Source: Pseudomicrostroma phylloplanum
Taxonomy: Eukaryota > Basidiomycota > Exobasidiomycetes > Microstromatales
DNA: 64,000 nucleotides
Assembly: GCA_039545275.1 (NCBI GenBank)
Contig: BCHS01000001.1
Span: 822,853 to 886,852 of the forward strand
Reading direction: 5' to 3'
Shown here: piece after piece, positions 10,961 to 20,164 of the stretch
Layout of the letters: the number at the start of each line of letters is the position of its first letter
Position numbering within the stretch: position 1 is the stretch's first letter
The notes under the pieces: model-generated
Database searches by the model: none
What the model was told of the DNA's origin: nothing
Seen by the model: the letters and a program-made list of their open reading frames with translations, nothing else
Position numbers and translations under genes: made by a program

Positions 10961-11789
10961 GGCAGAATTGGGCAAGGCGATGAAGACTCGACTCGACTCG
11001 ACTCGACTCGAGTAGAGGGGAGAGACGGACATTCAGTACTGCGACAATTTCTTCACTTGTCACGAAGATCATCCATAGCCGACCATCATCACTCATGAAG
11101 ATGGGGCCACCAAAAGCCACGAGATGGGACAGAGGGAGAGGGAGAGGGTCAGAGAGAGTGTGCGTATGTAAGAGAGAGCACAAAGAGACGTTTCCTTTAA
11201 TCAGTCAGTCCTAAAACCCTCATTTGCTCACTCATACCGACTCGCATACCCCCCGTCCCATCTCCTCGCTCTGGCTGTCTGTCTGGCTGGTGCTGTTGTG
11301 GTGTGTGAGTCTTCGAAGGTTCATCGTTGCCGCGATATGCGATATGCGAAGGGTTAGATATGCCCGTCAATGCTGTTGCCTCTCGAACCTTGCCAGTCGC
11401 GAGCTTTGTCCCCCGCGCCAAATCGGGGGGCCGGGGTGAGAGGCGTTGTGGAGGAACCGGAAGCGGAGCGGAGCGGGGCGGAGTTTGCCAAGGTTGTGTG
11501 GTCTCCGTCTGAGTCATGATGTTCCCCATCACCCCACTTCGGCCAAGGACTGGAGCGAGTGAGTCGGTCAGTCAGTCAGTCAGCCCGCTCACGCCGTGCA
11601 ATCGCCGCCTTTCACCGACTTGCATCGTCACTTGGACAGAGCAGAGCACAGAGAGAGAGATTAGCGAAGGAAGAGCATCAGCAGCAAGCATCAGCAAGCA
11701 GCAAGCAAAGCAAGCAAGGGCCACCCAAGCCAACCCAGATCAGATCGCATTCGCACTCCCTCGATCGCCGACCGCTCCTTGATCAGATC
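10961..11789. other. Intergenic upstream of ALT1 with several simple repeats
   Basis: No gene is supported. It contains a GACTC pentamer array (10985-11010), a (GTCA)4 tract (about 11567-11583) and imperfect CAAG/CAGCAAG repeats (about 11670-11720) in the probable ALT1 leader. Confidence 0.55.
10985..11010. repeat. (GACTC)5 pentanucleotide microsatellite
   Basis: About five tandem GACTC units directly downstream of the stop codon at 10960, in the 3' flank of the preceding gene. Confidence 0.85.
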
Positions 11790-13610
11790 ATGTTCTTCCC
11801 TATCAGCATCAGCACATCCCGCAATCTCGCACTCGCACGACTTCGTATCTCTACTACTGGTCCTTCTCCCTCTTCCTCCTCTTCCTCCCCTTCCTTCTTC
11901 GGGACCCCATCATCTATTTCCTCCTCGTCCTCGTCCTCGTCCTCCTTCTCCACCTCGTTATCTCATTGCAACGCATCTGCTACTGCTCCGCTCCGCTCGC
12001 TTACACATCGCACAACCGCCTCATCTACAAGGAGTCTCACTTCTTCCTCGTCGGCCTTCCGCTCTTTCACTCGCGGCATGGCTTCCTCTTCCTCTAGCTC
12101 CTACACAAAGGTGCTCACAAAGGACAGTATCAATCCTCATGTCCTCAATGTAGAGTACGCGGTGCGTGGCGCTCTCTCCAACAAGGCCAACGACTATGCA
12201 GCAATCATTGCCGATGGCAAGCAAAAGGAAAAGGGTCTACCCTTTGACTCGGTTGTGACGGCGAACATTGGAAACCCTCAACAGCAGCCCTTTTTAGCAC
12301 AGAAGCCTCTGACGTTTTGGAGACAGGTGGCAGCCCTGACGGAATACCCTGCTTTGCTAGAGGAGGAGGCGCTCCGTTCGCACTTTCCGCAAGATGCCCA
12401 GGATAGGGCCAAGTCGATCTTGGAAGACGTGGGGAGCGTGGGTGCCTACTCGCATTCCAAGGGTGCGGCCTCTATCCGCAAGCACATCAAGGAGTACATC
12501 GAGGAGCGGGATGGTCATCCTTCGGATGCAGAGATGATCTACCTCACCTCGGGCGCTTCGGGAGGTGTGGCGTTGTTGATGAGTGTGCTCATCTCGGGAC
12601 CCGAGGTGGGGGTGATGATCCCCATCCCTCAATACCCCCTCTACTCTGCTACCCTCTCCTTCTACAATGCCACACCTGTGCGCTACCAACTGGACGCCCA
12701 CGATGACTGGTCCGTCGATGTGAAAGCCATGGGCGAGGCGGTGGACGAGGCTCGGAGCAAAGGCACCGATGTGCGAGCATGCGTGATCATCAACCCTGGC
12801 AACCCTACTGGCTCATGTCTGAGTCTGCAGAATATCCAGGACATTGTGCGCATGGCCCACGAGAAGAGCCTGGTCCTCTTTGCCGACGAGGTGTACCAGA
12901 CGAACATCTTCCAGCCCTCTACCCGTCCATTCGTCTCCTTCAAAAAGGTCCTCAAGGACTTTGGCAAGAGTGAAAAGGAAGAGGAACGCAGCATCGCAAG
13001 CGACGTGGAGCTCGTCTCCTTCCACTCCATTTCAAAGGGCGTTTCGGGGGAATGCGGTCGACGTGGTGGGTACTTTGAGCTCTGCAACATCTCACCAGAG
13101 GTAGAGTCCGAAGTGTACAAGATGGCCTCGGTCAACCTCTGTCCCTCTCTTCAGGGGCAAATCGGTGTAGACCTCCTGGTGCGTCCACCAAAGGAAGGTG
13201 AACCCTCCTACGACCTCTACAATAAAGAGGTGGGCGCAATCCACGAGACCCTCAAGACTCGCTCCGTGTCCATCCGAGAGGCATTCAATGCCCTACCAGG
13301 CGTAGAGTGCAACGAAGCACAAGGAGCACTCTACCTCTTCCCCCAGATCACACTCCCCTCCAAAGCCGTCCGCGAGGCAGAAGAAGCAGGACAGAAGCTA
13401 GATCTTTGGTACTGCTTTAGACTACTCGACGCAACGGGCATCTGCTGTGTCCCCGGAAGTGGATTTGGGAAAGAAGTCACCACTTCTGGAGAAGAAGGAG
13501 CTGAAGCGAATCGATTTTGGTTTAGGACGACGATCCTAGCAAAAGAGACGGATGCGTTTGTGAAGCGCTTCGAGAAGTTTCATCGGGAGCTGATGAAGAA
13601 GTACGAGTGA
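11790..13610 (+). CDS. ALT1: Alanine aminotransferase (glutamate-pyruvate transaminase)
   Basis: PLP enzyme converting alanine and 2-oxoglutarate to pyruvate and glutamate. Single exon, 606 aa from the ATG at 11790. Residues 1 to about 95 are Ser/Arg-rich with almost no acidic residues (MFFPISISTSRNLALARLR at the start), as in a mitochondrial presequence. The catalytic body starts near KVLTKDSINPHVLNVEYAVRG. Diagnostic motifs: NIGNPQQQP, YSHSKGAASIRKHI, IPIPQYPLYSA, INPGNPTG, LFADEVYQTNIF and the PLP lysine in SFHSISKGVSGECGRRGGY (Lys near residue 416). A second in-frame ATG at 12078 (MASSSSSSYTKV) sits just before the conserved body and could start a cytosolic form. Confidence 0.95.
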   Translation: MFFPISISTSRNLALARLRISTTGPSPSSSSSSPSFFGTPSSISSSSSSSSSFSTSLSHCNASATAPLRSLTHRTTASSTRSLTSSSSAFRSFTRGMASSSSSSYTKVLTKDSINPHVLNVEYAVRGALSNKANDYAAIIADGKQKEKGLPFDSVVTANIGNPQQQPFLAQKPLTFWRQVAALTEYPALLEEEALRSHFPQDAQDRAKSILEDVGSVGAYSHSKGAASIRKHIKEYIEERDGHPSDAEMIYLTSGASGGVALLMSVLISGPEVGVMIPIPQYPLYSATLSFYNATPVRYQLDAHDDWSVDVKAMGEAVDEARSKGTDVRACVIINPGNPTGSCLSLQNIQDIVRMAHEKSLVLFADEVYQTNIFQPSTRPFVSFKKVLKDFGKSEKEEERSIASDVELVSFHSISKGVSGECGRRGGYFELCNISPEVESEVYKMASVNLCPSLQGQIGVDLLVRPPKEGEPSYDLYNKEVGAIHETLKTRSVSIREAFNALPGVECNEAQGALYLFPQITLPSKAVREAEEAGQKLDLWYCFRLLDATGICCVPGSGFGKEVTTSGEEGAEANRFWFRTTILAKETDAFVKRFEKFHRELMKKYE

Positions 13611-13971
13611 GAGGGGCCAGAGAAGGGGAGAGGAGAGTTCAGCGCTCTCCCTCTTCTCCGCCCAGGAGAACAGAGGTATTGTTGTCCTGCTCTGCTATTT
13701 TCAGGAACATTATGCAATGGCCACCTCCAATCTAGACGACCTGCCCTGTCTGCTCTGTCTGCCCTGTCTGCTCTGTCTGCTCTGTCTGGACCTGAAAGAC
13801 TGTATTTGTGGCCGAGAAAGGTGCATGCGCTGTATGTGTGTAGACATTATGGTTGAAGAGGCTAAAGGGAGTAACGCCAAGGGTAGGGAGGAGGAGGGGG
13901 ACTCGAAAAGTGGAGAGAGTAAAGGGCCAGCCTTGGCAATCGTATATCATGCGTGCAGAGAGGTTGCGATG
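13611..13971. other. 3'-3' interval ALT1 / RDI1 with minisatellite
   Basis: Convergent 3' ends. Holds a CTGTCTGCCCTGTCTGCT-type tandem array at about 13741-13789; no gene is supported. Confidence 0.6.
13741..13789. repeat. CTG(C/T)(C/T)CTGT-type minisatellite
   Basis: Tandem 10-20-nt units alternating CTGCCCTGT and CTGCTCTGT, about 49 bp in total, in the shared 3' flank of ALT1 and RDI1. Confidence 0.8.
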
Positions 13972-15227
13972 CTACGACCAGTCCTTTCCGATCTGCCAGG
14001 GACAAGTTGGTCAGAGGGGTAAGGTGTGATGGGATGATACAGTCAGCGAGACTGTAAGCCTCATGGCTACTCTCCACACGCTGTCTCACCTTGAAGGCCC
14101 ACGTCCAGTCTGCGTAGACGGTTCCATCATCGTCGACCACTCTGCAGCCATGGCCAGGGGAGGGTAGGATGATCAGATCCGAAGCAAGGATTTGATTTCT
14201 TTCTACCCGCTTCTCTGACTCACCTGCTTCTTACGACGTTGGTACCACTGCGAGCAAGCATCCCACTTGGTGCCTCCTCCTGTACGAACTTCTTCTCATA
14301 CGGCTCGTTACGGGGGCCGTAGGAGCCAATCATCTCTTCGAGCTTGTCCACTGAGCCAGGGTAGGAGCCAGATGCCTATGGTCAGTGTCGGAGCTTCTCC
14401 GCCTGAGTCCCAATGTACTTGCGACTTACCTGTCACACCTGCCCGCTTGACAACGTGTAGATACTTGAGACCCGAGAGGACATCAGACCCGACCCTGGCA
14501 TCGTTGCAAGATGGACCTAGTGTGAGCTATTAGTCTTGTAGAGTGCTGACTCTCTTCCCCCACTTGTACTCACGAGAAGCTGATTGAGACGCTGTATTCC
14601 ACTCCCTCCTTGATGGTGATAGGGTTCTTCTTTAGCGCCTCGAGCTTCTCCTTTGACTGCTCGAGGTTGATGCCCACCCGGGGGGGGGGGGCGGTATCGG
14701 AGATGAGAGCTAGAGAGTGGAGGGTTAGCTGGTGGGGGGGGGGNNNNNNNNNNNNNNNNNNNNNNNNNNNNNNNNNNNNNNNNNNNNNNNNNNNNNNNNN
14801 NNNNNNNNNNNNNNNNNNNNNNNNNNNNNNNNNNNNNNNNNNNNNNNNGGGGGGGGGGGGAGGACAAGACACATGACAGCAGCAGCAGCGTAAGAGGGAC
14901 TATGTCAGTGCGGCGATAGCTTGCGGAGCAGCTCCCACCTATGCTCACCTTTGGCTTGGAGGGGTCAGCTCCCCCGCTGGCTCCGATGCCCAAGCTTGCC
15001 TTCCATCTCTGCCAGCAAGCGAGAGGGACATGTCAATGATCTCAGTCAATCTTGTCGTTCGAGCTCGGCTCCTCTATTGTGTCTGATCCACTCACTGCGA
15101 GGGACTCGTCATTGGCATCGAGCTGGGTGTACTCGTCGAGGGTCTTCTTCTCTCCGACCTTGTATCCCTCTGTGGTGGAGGGCTTGAGCTCGTCGTCTGG
15201 CACTGATGCGTCGTGTGAGTGTGACAT
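13972..15227 (-). CDS. RDI1: Rho GDP-dissociation inhibitor
   Basis: RhoGDI extracts prenylated Rho/Cdc42 GTPases from membranes and holds them GDP-bound in cytosol. Seven exons: 15227..15096, 15008..14949, 14728..14574, 14494..14430, 14350..14224, 14141..14090 and 13992..13972, giving 203 aa, the family length. The N-terminal regulatory arm has [27 protein letters not shown]. The immunoglobulin-like core reads [88 protein letters not shown] and ends IGKDWS, all in the order seen in human and yeast RhoGDI. A 105-N assembly gap lies inside intron 2 (14948..14729), not in coding sequence. A 12-base G run in exon 3 (14680-14691, encoding A-P-P-P-R) is a place to watch for indel error. Confidence 0.95.
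14744..14848. other. Assembly gap (105 N) flanked by poly-G
   Basis: The N run is bounded by 10 G (14734-14743) and 12 G (14849-14860). The likely cause is an unresolved homopolymer. It sits in RDI1 intron 2, where the sense strand is poly-C running almost to the acceptor CACCAG. Confidence 0.95.
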
Positions 15228-16394
15228 GGCGGTGAGGGGTCAAGGATGGTGTGAATGTGAGGTTGCTGGAGGTGTCTGTAGCTGCGGTGATGCTGTGAGT
15301 GGGAGCAGCAGCAGCAGTAGCAGTAGCGAGGGCCGGGGTGATGGAGGTGAGGTGACAGTCAGGGTGAGTGCCAGGCGTGCAATGTGTCAAGGGCGGGGGA
15401 ACAAGGCGCGCGTGTCGCGGCTGGGGGGGGTGATCCTCTGCTGCGTTGGTCTGTGCACCCTGGTGCAACACTTTGGCTGTCCGTTTCCTTCACTCGCACA
15501 CGCGAACAAAGGAAACAAGGACGCAATCTCCCCAAGTCCTTCATCCGAAGCAGACAAGGAGGATACCGAGCCAGACTATTGCATACAGCTGTGCCACCAA
15601 GACGCCGTACTTTCACACCTCTCCGCCAGCGTGGTAGACAGTGGGGAGCAATGAATGGCACCATCCTTCGTCCAGGGAGCAAAGCATGGCAGCTTGGTGC
15701 CGCCACCCTCGCCGCCTTGGTGGGCCTTGCCCAGGCACAGATGCACGCCGGCTTCTCCTGTTTGAACGAACATCACTCTGCTCGCTTCATTGTGTGCCTG
15801 AATTGCCGTTCCTGCAGAGCATCGTATGGAACACCCCGTTAGCAGCTCTCTCACTCGCTGAGGTTGAGCCTGGCAAACGTGGGGTCGAAGCTAAAGGACA
15901 ATGACAGAGGACGTGATAGCCGTCTGAAGACTTATACCGCTCCTGGTCCATTCATGGTCACTCGTCACGTCCTATGCGGGAGCATTGCCGTGCAGTCGAG
16001 GCACGGGTGAGAAGTGCAGCTGGGTCGGCACGCGCTTGCCGCCTAAATTTGCCGCGATTCCATGTCCGGCCGGACGCATTAAGGCGTTGCTCTCGCGCCG
16101 GGACCAGACTTTCGGATCCGCTTCTCTCCGTTTGTCTCGAACGCGCGCGGACTCCGTTTCCTTCGCCTTCCCATCTCGTCTCTCCTCACTGGTAGAGCCC
16201 TCGCGTGACCAGCTGTTCAGCGTGCTGCGGGAGCATACCTTACGACCCTCACCCAGACCCTCTAGAGCCAAGACAACATCGAGAGATCATCTCGCTGCAT
16301 AGAACTCCCACTGCCCCCTCAGTTTTCAGCACGAGACGCGAAGATACCACCCTGAATCGCGAGGGACATCCCATCAGGGGAAGCATCCGCAGGC
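15228..16394. other. Divergent interval RDI1 / zinc-finger gene
   Basis: About 1.2 kb. No gene is supported; open frames in both directions are low-complexity. The last 330 nt or so before 16395 contain no ATG on the plus strand, consistent with the leader of the zinc-finger gene. Confidence 0.5.
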
Positions 16395-19373
16395 ATGCCG
16401 CAAGAGGGTGAAGCAATGCCTGCGGCAGAGGAGACAACAACTGATCCTTCAACTCAGGAACAAGAGGTTGTCAGCTCAGACACCCAAGCTAGTACCGCGG
16501 CAACTCCATCCGCGCCCTCGACTGCTCCCGCACCCAGTACCACTATCGAGACCCCAAAGGCCCCATCCGCAGCCAGCAATGTAGCCGAAGGTACTCAACC
16601 CCAGCCGGAGCCAGAGGGTCAGCCCCAAGACACAGCTATCTCGGAAAGCCAACCGACAAAGCCAGTCGAGACAGCCGCGCCTGCCTCTGGGCAAGAGGCC
16701 ACTAGCGGAAGTACGGACCATCCGAATGCACCACCGCAGCCCGAGTCCGCCGAGACCGCAGATCCGGCTCAAGCGGCCCCCTCTTCCAACTTTGACCTGG
16801 CAGCCTTCGGCGAGAACAGTCTTGAAGCTATCGCTGCCGCGCAGATTGCAGCTGGTCTTGGCGACTTTGACTTCATCAGCGGCGCCGTGGATGACAATGG
16901 TCAGGCGGATGCAACAACAGCAGGCGCCGACAATGGTCAGAGCTCAGCAGCGCCAGAGGCTGCCGGAGGGGATGGCCAAGGGCCTGTCACAACGTCCAAC
17001 AAGCCTGGGCAGCCCCAGACGGAGCTACTAGATGAGTTCATTACCACAGCCGATGCCCCTCAGGGCTCGAGCACCCCCGCGACCTCTGTTGCAGGAGCCC
17101 CGTCAATGACCGGCCCAGCCACCAGTGCACCTCCCTTGAGCTTTCAAAAGGCATTCTCCACGTTCACTGACAGTCCCCAGGCAAGCAGCACGACTCCCGC
17201 TTTCAACAAGGGCGCTCCAGCCGCAGCAGAAGGGGTGATCAAAGCAACGACATCGGGCGAGAACCCTAAGCCAAGCGGCCCTGCCTTAACATCGCCAGCA
17301 GTAGGCGCAACCACGGCAGCGGCCAACGGCTCGACTGCCATCCCTCCGACTGCTTCTACACCTGCGGCAAGTTCTTCTCGCCCTCAACCGCCTGCGGCGC
17401 AAACTTCGTCCGGCAGTTCTTCTCCCTCGGTTCGTCCTCCTCAGGCGAATGCAAATGGAATCGCTGTTCGACCCCCGATGAACGGCCAGGCTCCACGACC
17501 GATGCCACCTTACGCTGGAGGTAGGCCCCCACCACCACGCCCGGGGCCACCAGGGTCACAGTACAGTGGACCGGGCGGTCGTCCCCCACCTTCCGGTGGA
17601 GGAAGACCTCCAGCCCCTGCTTTGCCGGCTTCTGCTCTGTTCTCCCAAGGTCCTCCTGGTATGCCGAGCTTTGCGGCTCTGTTGGGCTCTTTGGGTCCTC
17701 AGGATCTCGCCATGGTGGCTCATGCAGCCATGGGCCTTGATGCTAATGGTGACCCGTTGCCTGGAAATGAGGAGTCTCATCGTGCTCTGGCCGATGCGAT
17801 GCGGAAGCTACGAGAGTCGGCGGCCGTTCGACCACCACCTCATATGTTCCGCCCGCCTCCTTACCAACAACAGCATTACCAAAACGGCGTCCCCCTACCT
17901 CGTCCCCCTCCTGGTCAGCCTGCTACCATGCCTCGACCAAGGCCCAAGATGATCAAGCCGAGGCCTATGAAGCCACCCAAGCAGCCGCCTCAAGATGCTT
18001 GGATTCTGGCAAGAGCCGCATCTGAAGGCGGTAGCGTTGATGCTCTAGGCAAGACTGGTGATCCTCTGCAGGATAAGTTGCCTTTGATTGCTGGACCAAG
18101 ACCAGATCGAGCCCCTCCGCGAGGAGGTCCGCCACCTGAGAAGCGCTTCCAGTGCTCCAAGTGTGACCGAGCTTTTGCCAGAGCCTACAACCTCAACACC
18201 CATTTCGCAACTCATGATCCAGACCCAAACCGTGCGAAACCATTCCCCTGTCCCTACCCGTCCTGCAAGTCGGAATTCCGGTCTTTCTCGCGAAAGCATG
18301 ATCTCCAGCGTCACATTGCTTCCACTCATGAAGCCGAGCCAGAGCCCATCATCGAGATTGCTGATGCAGAGACCGGAGAGACGATCCAGTCCAACCTGGC
18401 CAAGCTTGGACTTGGCGCTCCAGGAAGGAAATTCAGGTGCGAATGCGGTCGAGCATTCGTTCGTAGAGACGCTCTGAGGAAGCACAGCTGTGAAGCAATG
18501 CGAGGCCAGTCGATGGCTGATCTCGAAGCATCCCACTCCCCTTCGGGTGACCCGCGAGGCCGGTACCTCCGGGGCGAAGGAGACGAAGCCGATGCGCTCG
18601 CCCGCCGTGCTGCTGGTCTACCAGCCATATCCGGATCAGGGGCTGACTTGGGCGGAGGCGTCGACTTTGAAGCTCTCGCGGCTTCCTTTGCTGCTGATGC
18701 AGCTCAAGAGATGCAAGCTGCTCAGGACCACGCCGCGAGACGAGGTGGCGATGATGAAGACGAGGAAGAGGAGGAGGAGGAGGAGGATGACGAGGACCCA
18801 GACGACGCCATTGCAAACTTTGCATCCCAGTTGACAGCCGGTGCAGCCGCTGAATTGGGTCTTACTACCTCAGCGGGAGGCGAAGAAGATGGCGCTGAGG
18901 GCGCAGCTCAAGGCGGAGGCGCAGCAGGCGACAAGTCCAAGACGCCTCAAGCTATCGAAGAGAGCGGTCGGGAGGCAGCTCGTGAGGAAGACAACATAGA
19001 CGACGCCGCGGCACAGTACATTGCTCAGCTACAGTCGCAACTAGGCGGGGATGCTGGCGTCTCTGAAGTGCCAGGCATGGAGGGACTTGTGGCTTCCATG
19101 AGCGCTCCACAGCAGGAGCAGGCCGGAGTACCCCAGCAGCAGCACAAGCAAGAGGAAGGAGCGGCCGATCAGGGACAGGAGCAGCCTCAGACGTCAGGCA
19201 AGAGACCTTCGAGCGACGCTGCAGAGGATGCGCAGGAGGCTGCTGCCTCACGAGCGACCAAGCGCGTCAAGAGGGAGGACGAAGAGTACGACCAGCTCGC
19301 TGCTGGTGGGGTGGTGCAGGACGCCGTCGAGGCTTCTGCGCCGCTTGGTGCGGACACTAGTGTTGCGGCTTAG
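16395..19373 (+). CDS. C2H2 zinc-finger protein, probable transcription factor (992 aa)
   Basis: Single exon. Long disordered N-terminus rich in Ala/Pro/Ser/Gln, with a Pro-Gly-Arg stretch at about residues 360-410. A zinc-finger block lies at about residues 580-700: finger 1 FQCSKCDRAFARAYNLNTHFATH, finger 2 FPCPYPSCKSEFRSFSRKHDLQRHIASTH, a spacer, then FRCECGRAFVRRDALRKHSC, where the last finger ends H-S-C rather than H-x-H. The order (canonical finger, HDLxRH finger, RxDALxRH-like finger) resembles Crz1-type and related fungal factors, but no calcineurin-docking motif was identified, so I do not name it. The C-terminal third is acidic (a run of Asp/Glu at about 790-808), Gln-rich and ends with a possible basic nuclear signal, RATKRVKRE. 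The ATG at 16395 is the first after an ATG-free stretch. Confidence 0.85.
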   Translation: MPQEGEAMPAAEETTTDPSTQEQEVVSSDTQASTAATPSAPSTAPAPSTTIETPKAPSAASNVAEGTQPQPEPEGQPQDTAISESQPTKPVETAAPASGQEATSGSTDHPNAPPQPESAETADPAQAAPSSNFDLAAFGENSLEAIAAAQIAAGLGDFDFISGAVDDNGQADATTAGADNGQSSAAPEAAGGDGQGPVTTSNKPGQPQTELLDEFITTADAPQGSSTPATSVAGAPSMTGPATSAPPLSFQKAFSTFTDSPQASSTTPAFNKGAPAAAEGVIKATTSGENPKPSGPALTSPAVGATTAAANGSTAIPPTASTPAASSSRPQPPAAQTSSGSSSPSVRPPQANANGIAVRPPMNGQAPRPMPPYAGGRPPPPRPGPPGSQYSGPGGRPPPSGGGRPPAPALPASALFSQGPPGMPSFAALLGSLGPQDLAMVAHAAMGLDANGDPLPGNEESHRALADAMRKLRESAAVRPPPHMFRPPPYQQQHYQNGVPLPRPPPGQPATMPRPRPKMIKPRPMKPPKQPPQDAWILARAASEGGSVDALGKTGDPLQDKLPLIAGPRPDRAPPRGGPPPEKRFQCSKCDRAFARAYNLNTHFATHDPDPNRAKPFPCPYPSCKSEFRSFSRKHDLQRHIASTHEAEPEPIIEIADAETGETIQSNLAKLGLGAPGRKFRCECGRAFVRRDALRKHSCEAMRGQSMADLEASHSPSGDPRGRYLRGEGDEADALARRAAGLPAISGSGADLGGGVDFEALAASFAADAAQEMQAAQDHAARRGGDDEDEEEEEEEEDDEDPDDAIANFASQLTAGAAAELGLTTSAGGEEDGAEGAAQGGGAAGDKSKTPQAIEESGREAAREEDNIDDAAAQYIAQLQSQLGGDAGVSEVPGMEGLVASMSAPQQEQAGVPQQQHKQEEGAADQGQEQPQTSGKRPSSDAAEDAQEAAASRATKRVKREDEEYDQLAAGGVVQDAVEASAPLGADTSVAA

Positions 19374-20164
19374 ATTAGATTAGAGTAGGGACGATGGATC
19401 GTCCGAGTCCGATTATGTTACCCATCCATCACACTTCACACTTTACATCACTAATTTACCGCTTCCTAGAGGTTTCTGAGATTTCTTTACCTGTCTGTGT
19501 TTGTAGATCTTCTTTACCTGTCAAATCTGTATAGACTCGCTTTCTTTCATCTATTATCACACATCCTTTTCGCAACGAAGGGGGATCACACGGATCTACT
19601 CTCTGGATTGCGTGCGAGACATGTATTGCAGAGTGGTCATGAAAGGATAGATGGAGGACGGGATGGGATGGGATGGGAAGGAGGTGCAGCTCCTGGCACT
19701 CACTCACAGTGGGACAGAGTAGACCACGCTTGTCTTGCGCATCCGGAAGAAGGAAAGCTCCTTAGTCTCATCTGAGCGAGGCGGCCGGAGCCACCTGAAA
19801 GGCTCCCCGCTTTGATTGACACCTCCCCCTTTGGTCTCTTGAGCCCATCCCACTCCGCCTCCGACGCTCTTCAGCACGTCTCGCCTCGATTCGATTCGCT
19901 TTCAGCATGAGCCAAAGGGACTCACGATTGATAGAGGTGTGATGAAGTCGGCTTTTCCCTCGGTGCATTACATACCAGTACTCCAGTGGTGCAATGGACG
20001 AAGTGCGAGACGAAGGGAAGGGATGAGAGGGGTTATGCTGCCCTAGCATGCGGCATGGTAGTCTCGCTGGCGTCTATGGATCCGGTGCTCTCACGATGGT
20101 AGTCTCTTGTTCTCCTGTAGCTTGTACGCCAACCGTCCCCCGACTTTGTGAGAATTGCTCTCAC
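19374..20164. other. 3'-3' interval, zinc-finger gene / BuGZ-like gene
   Basis: Convergent 3' ends, about 790 bp. AT-richer than the surroundings just after the zinc-finger stop. No gene is supported. Confidence 0.5.
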
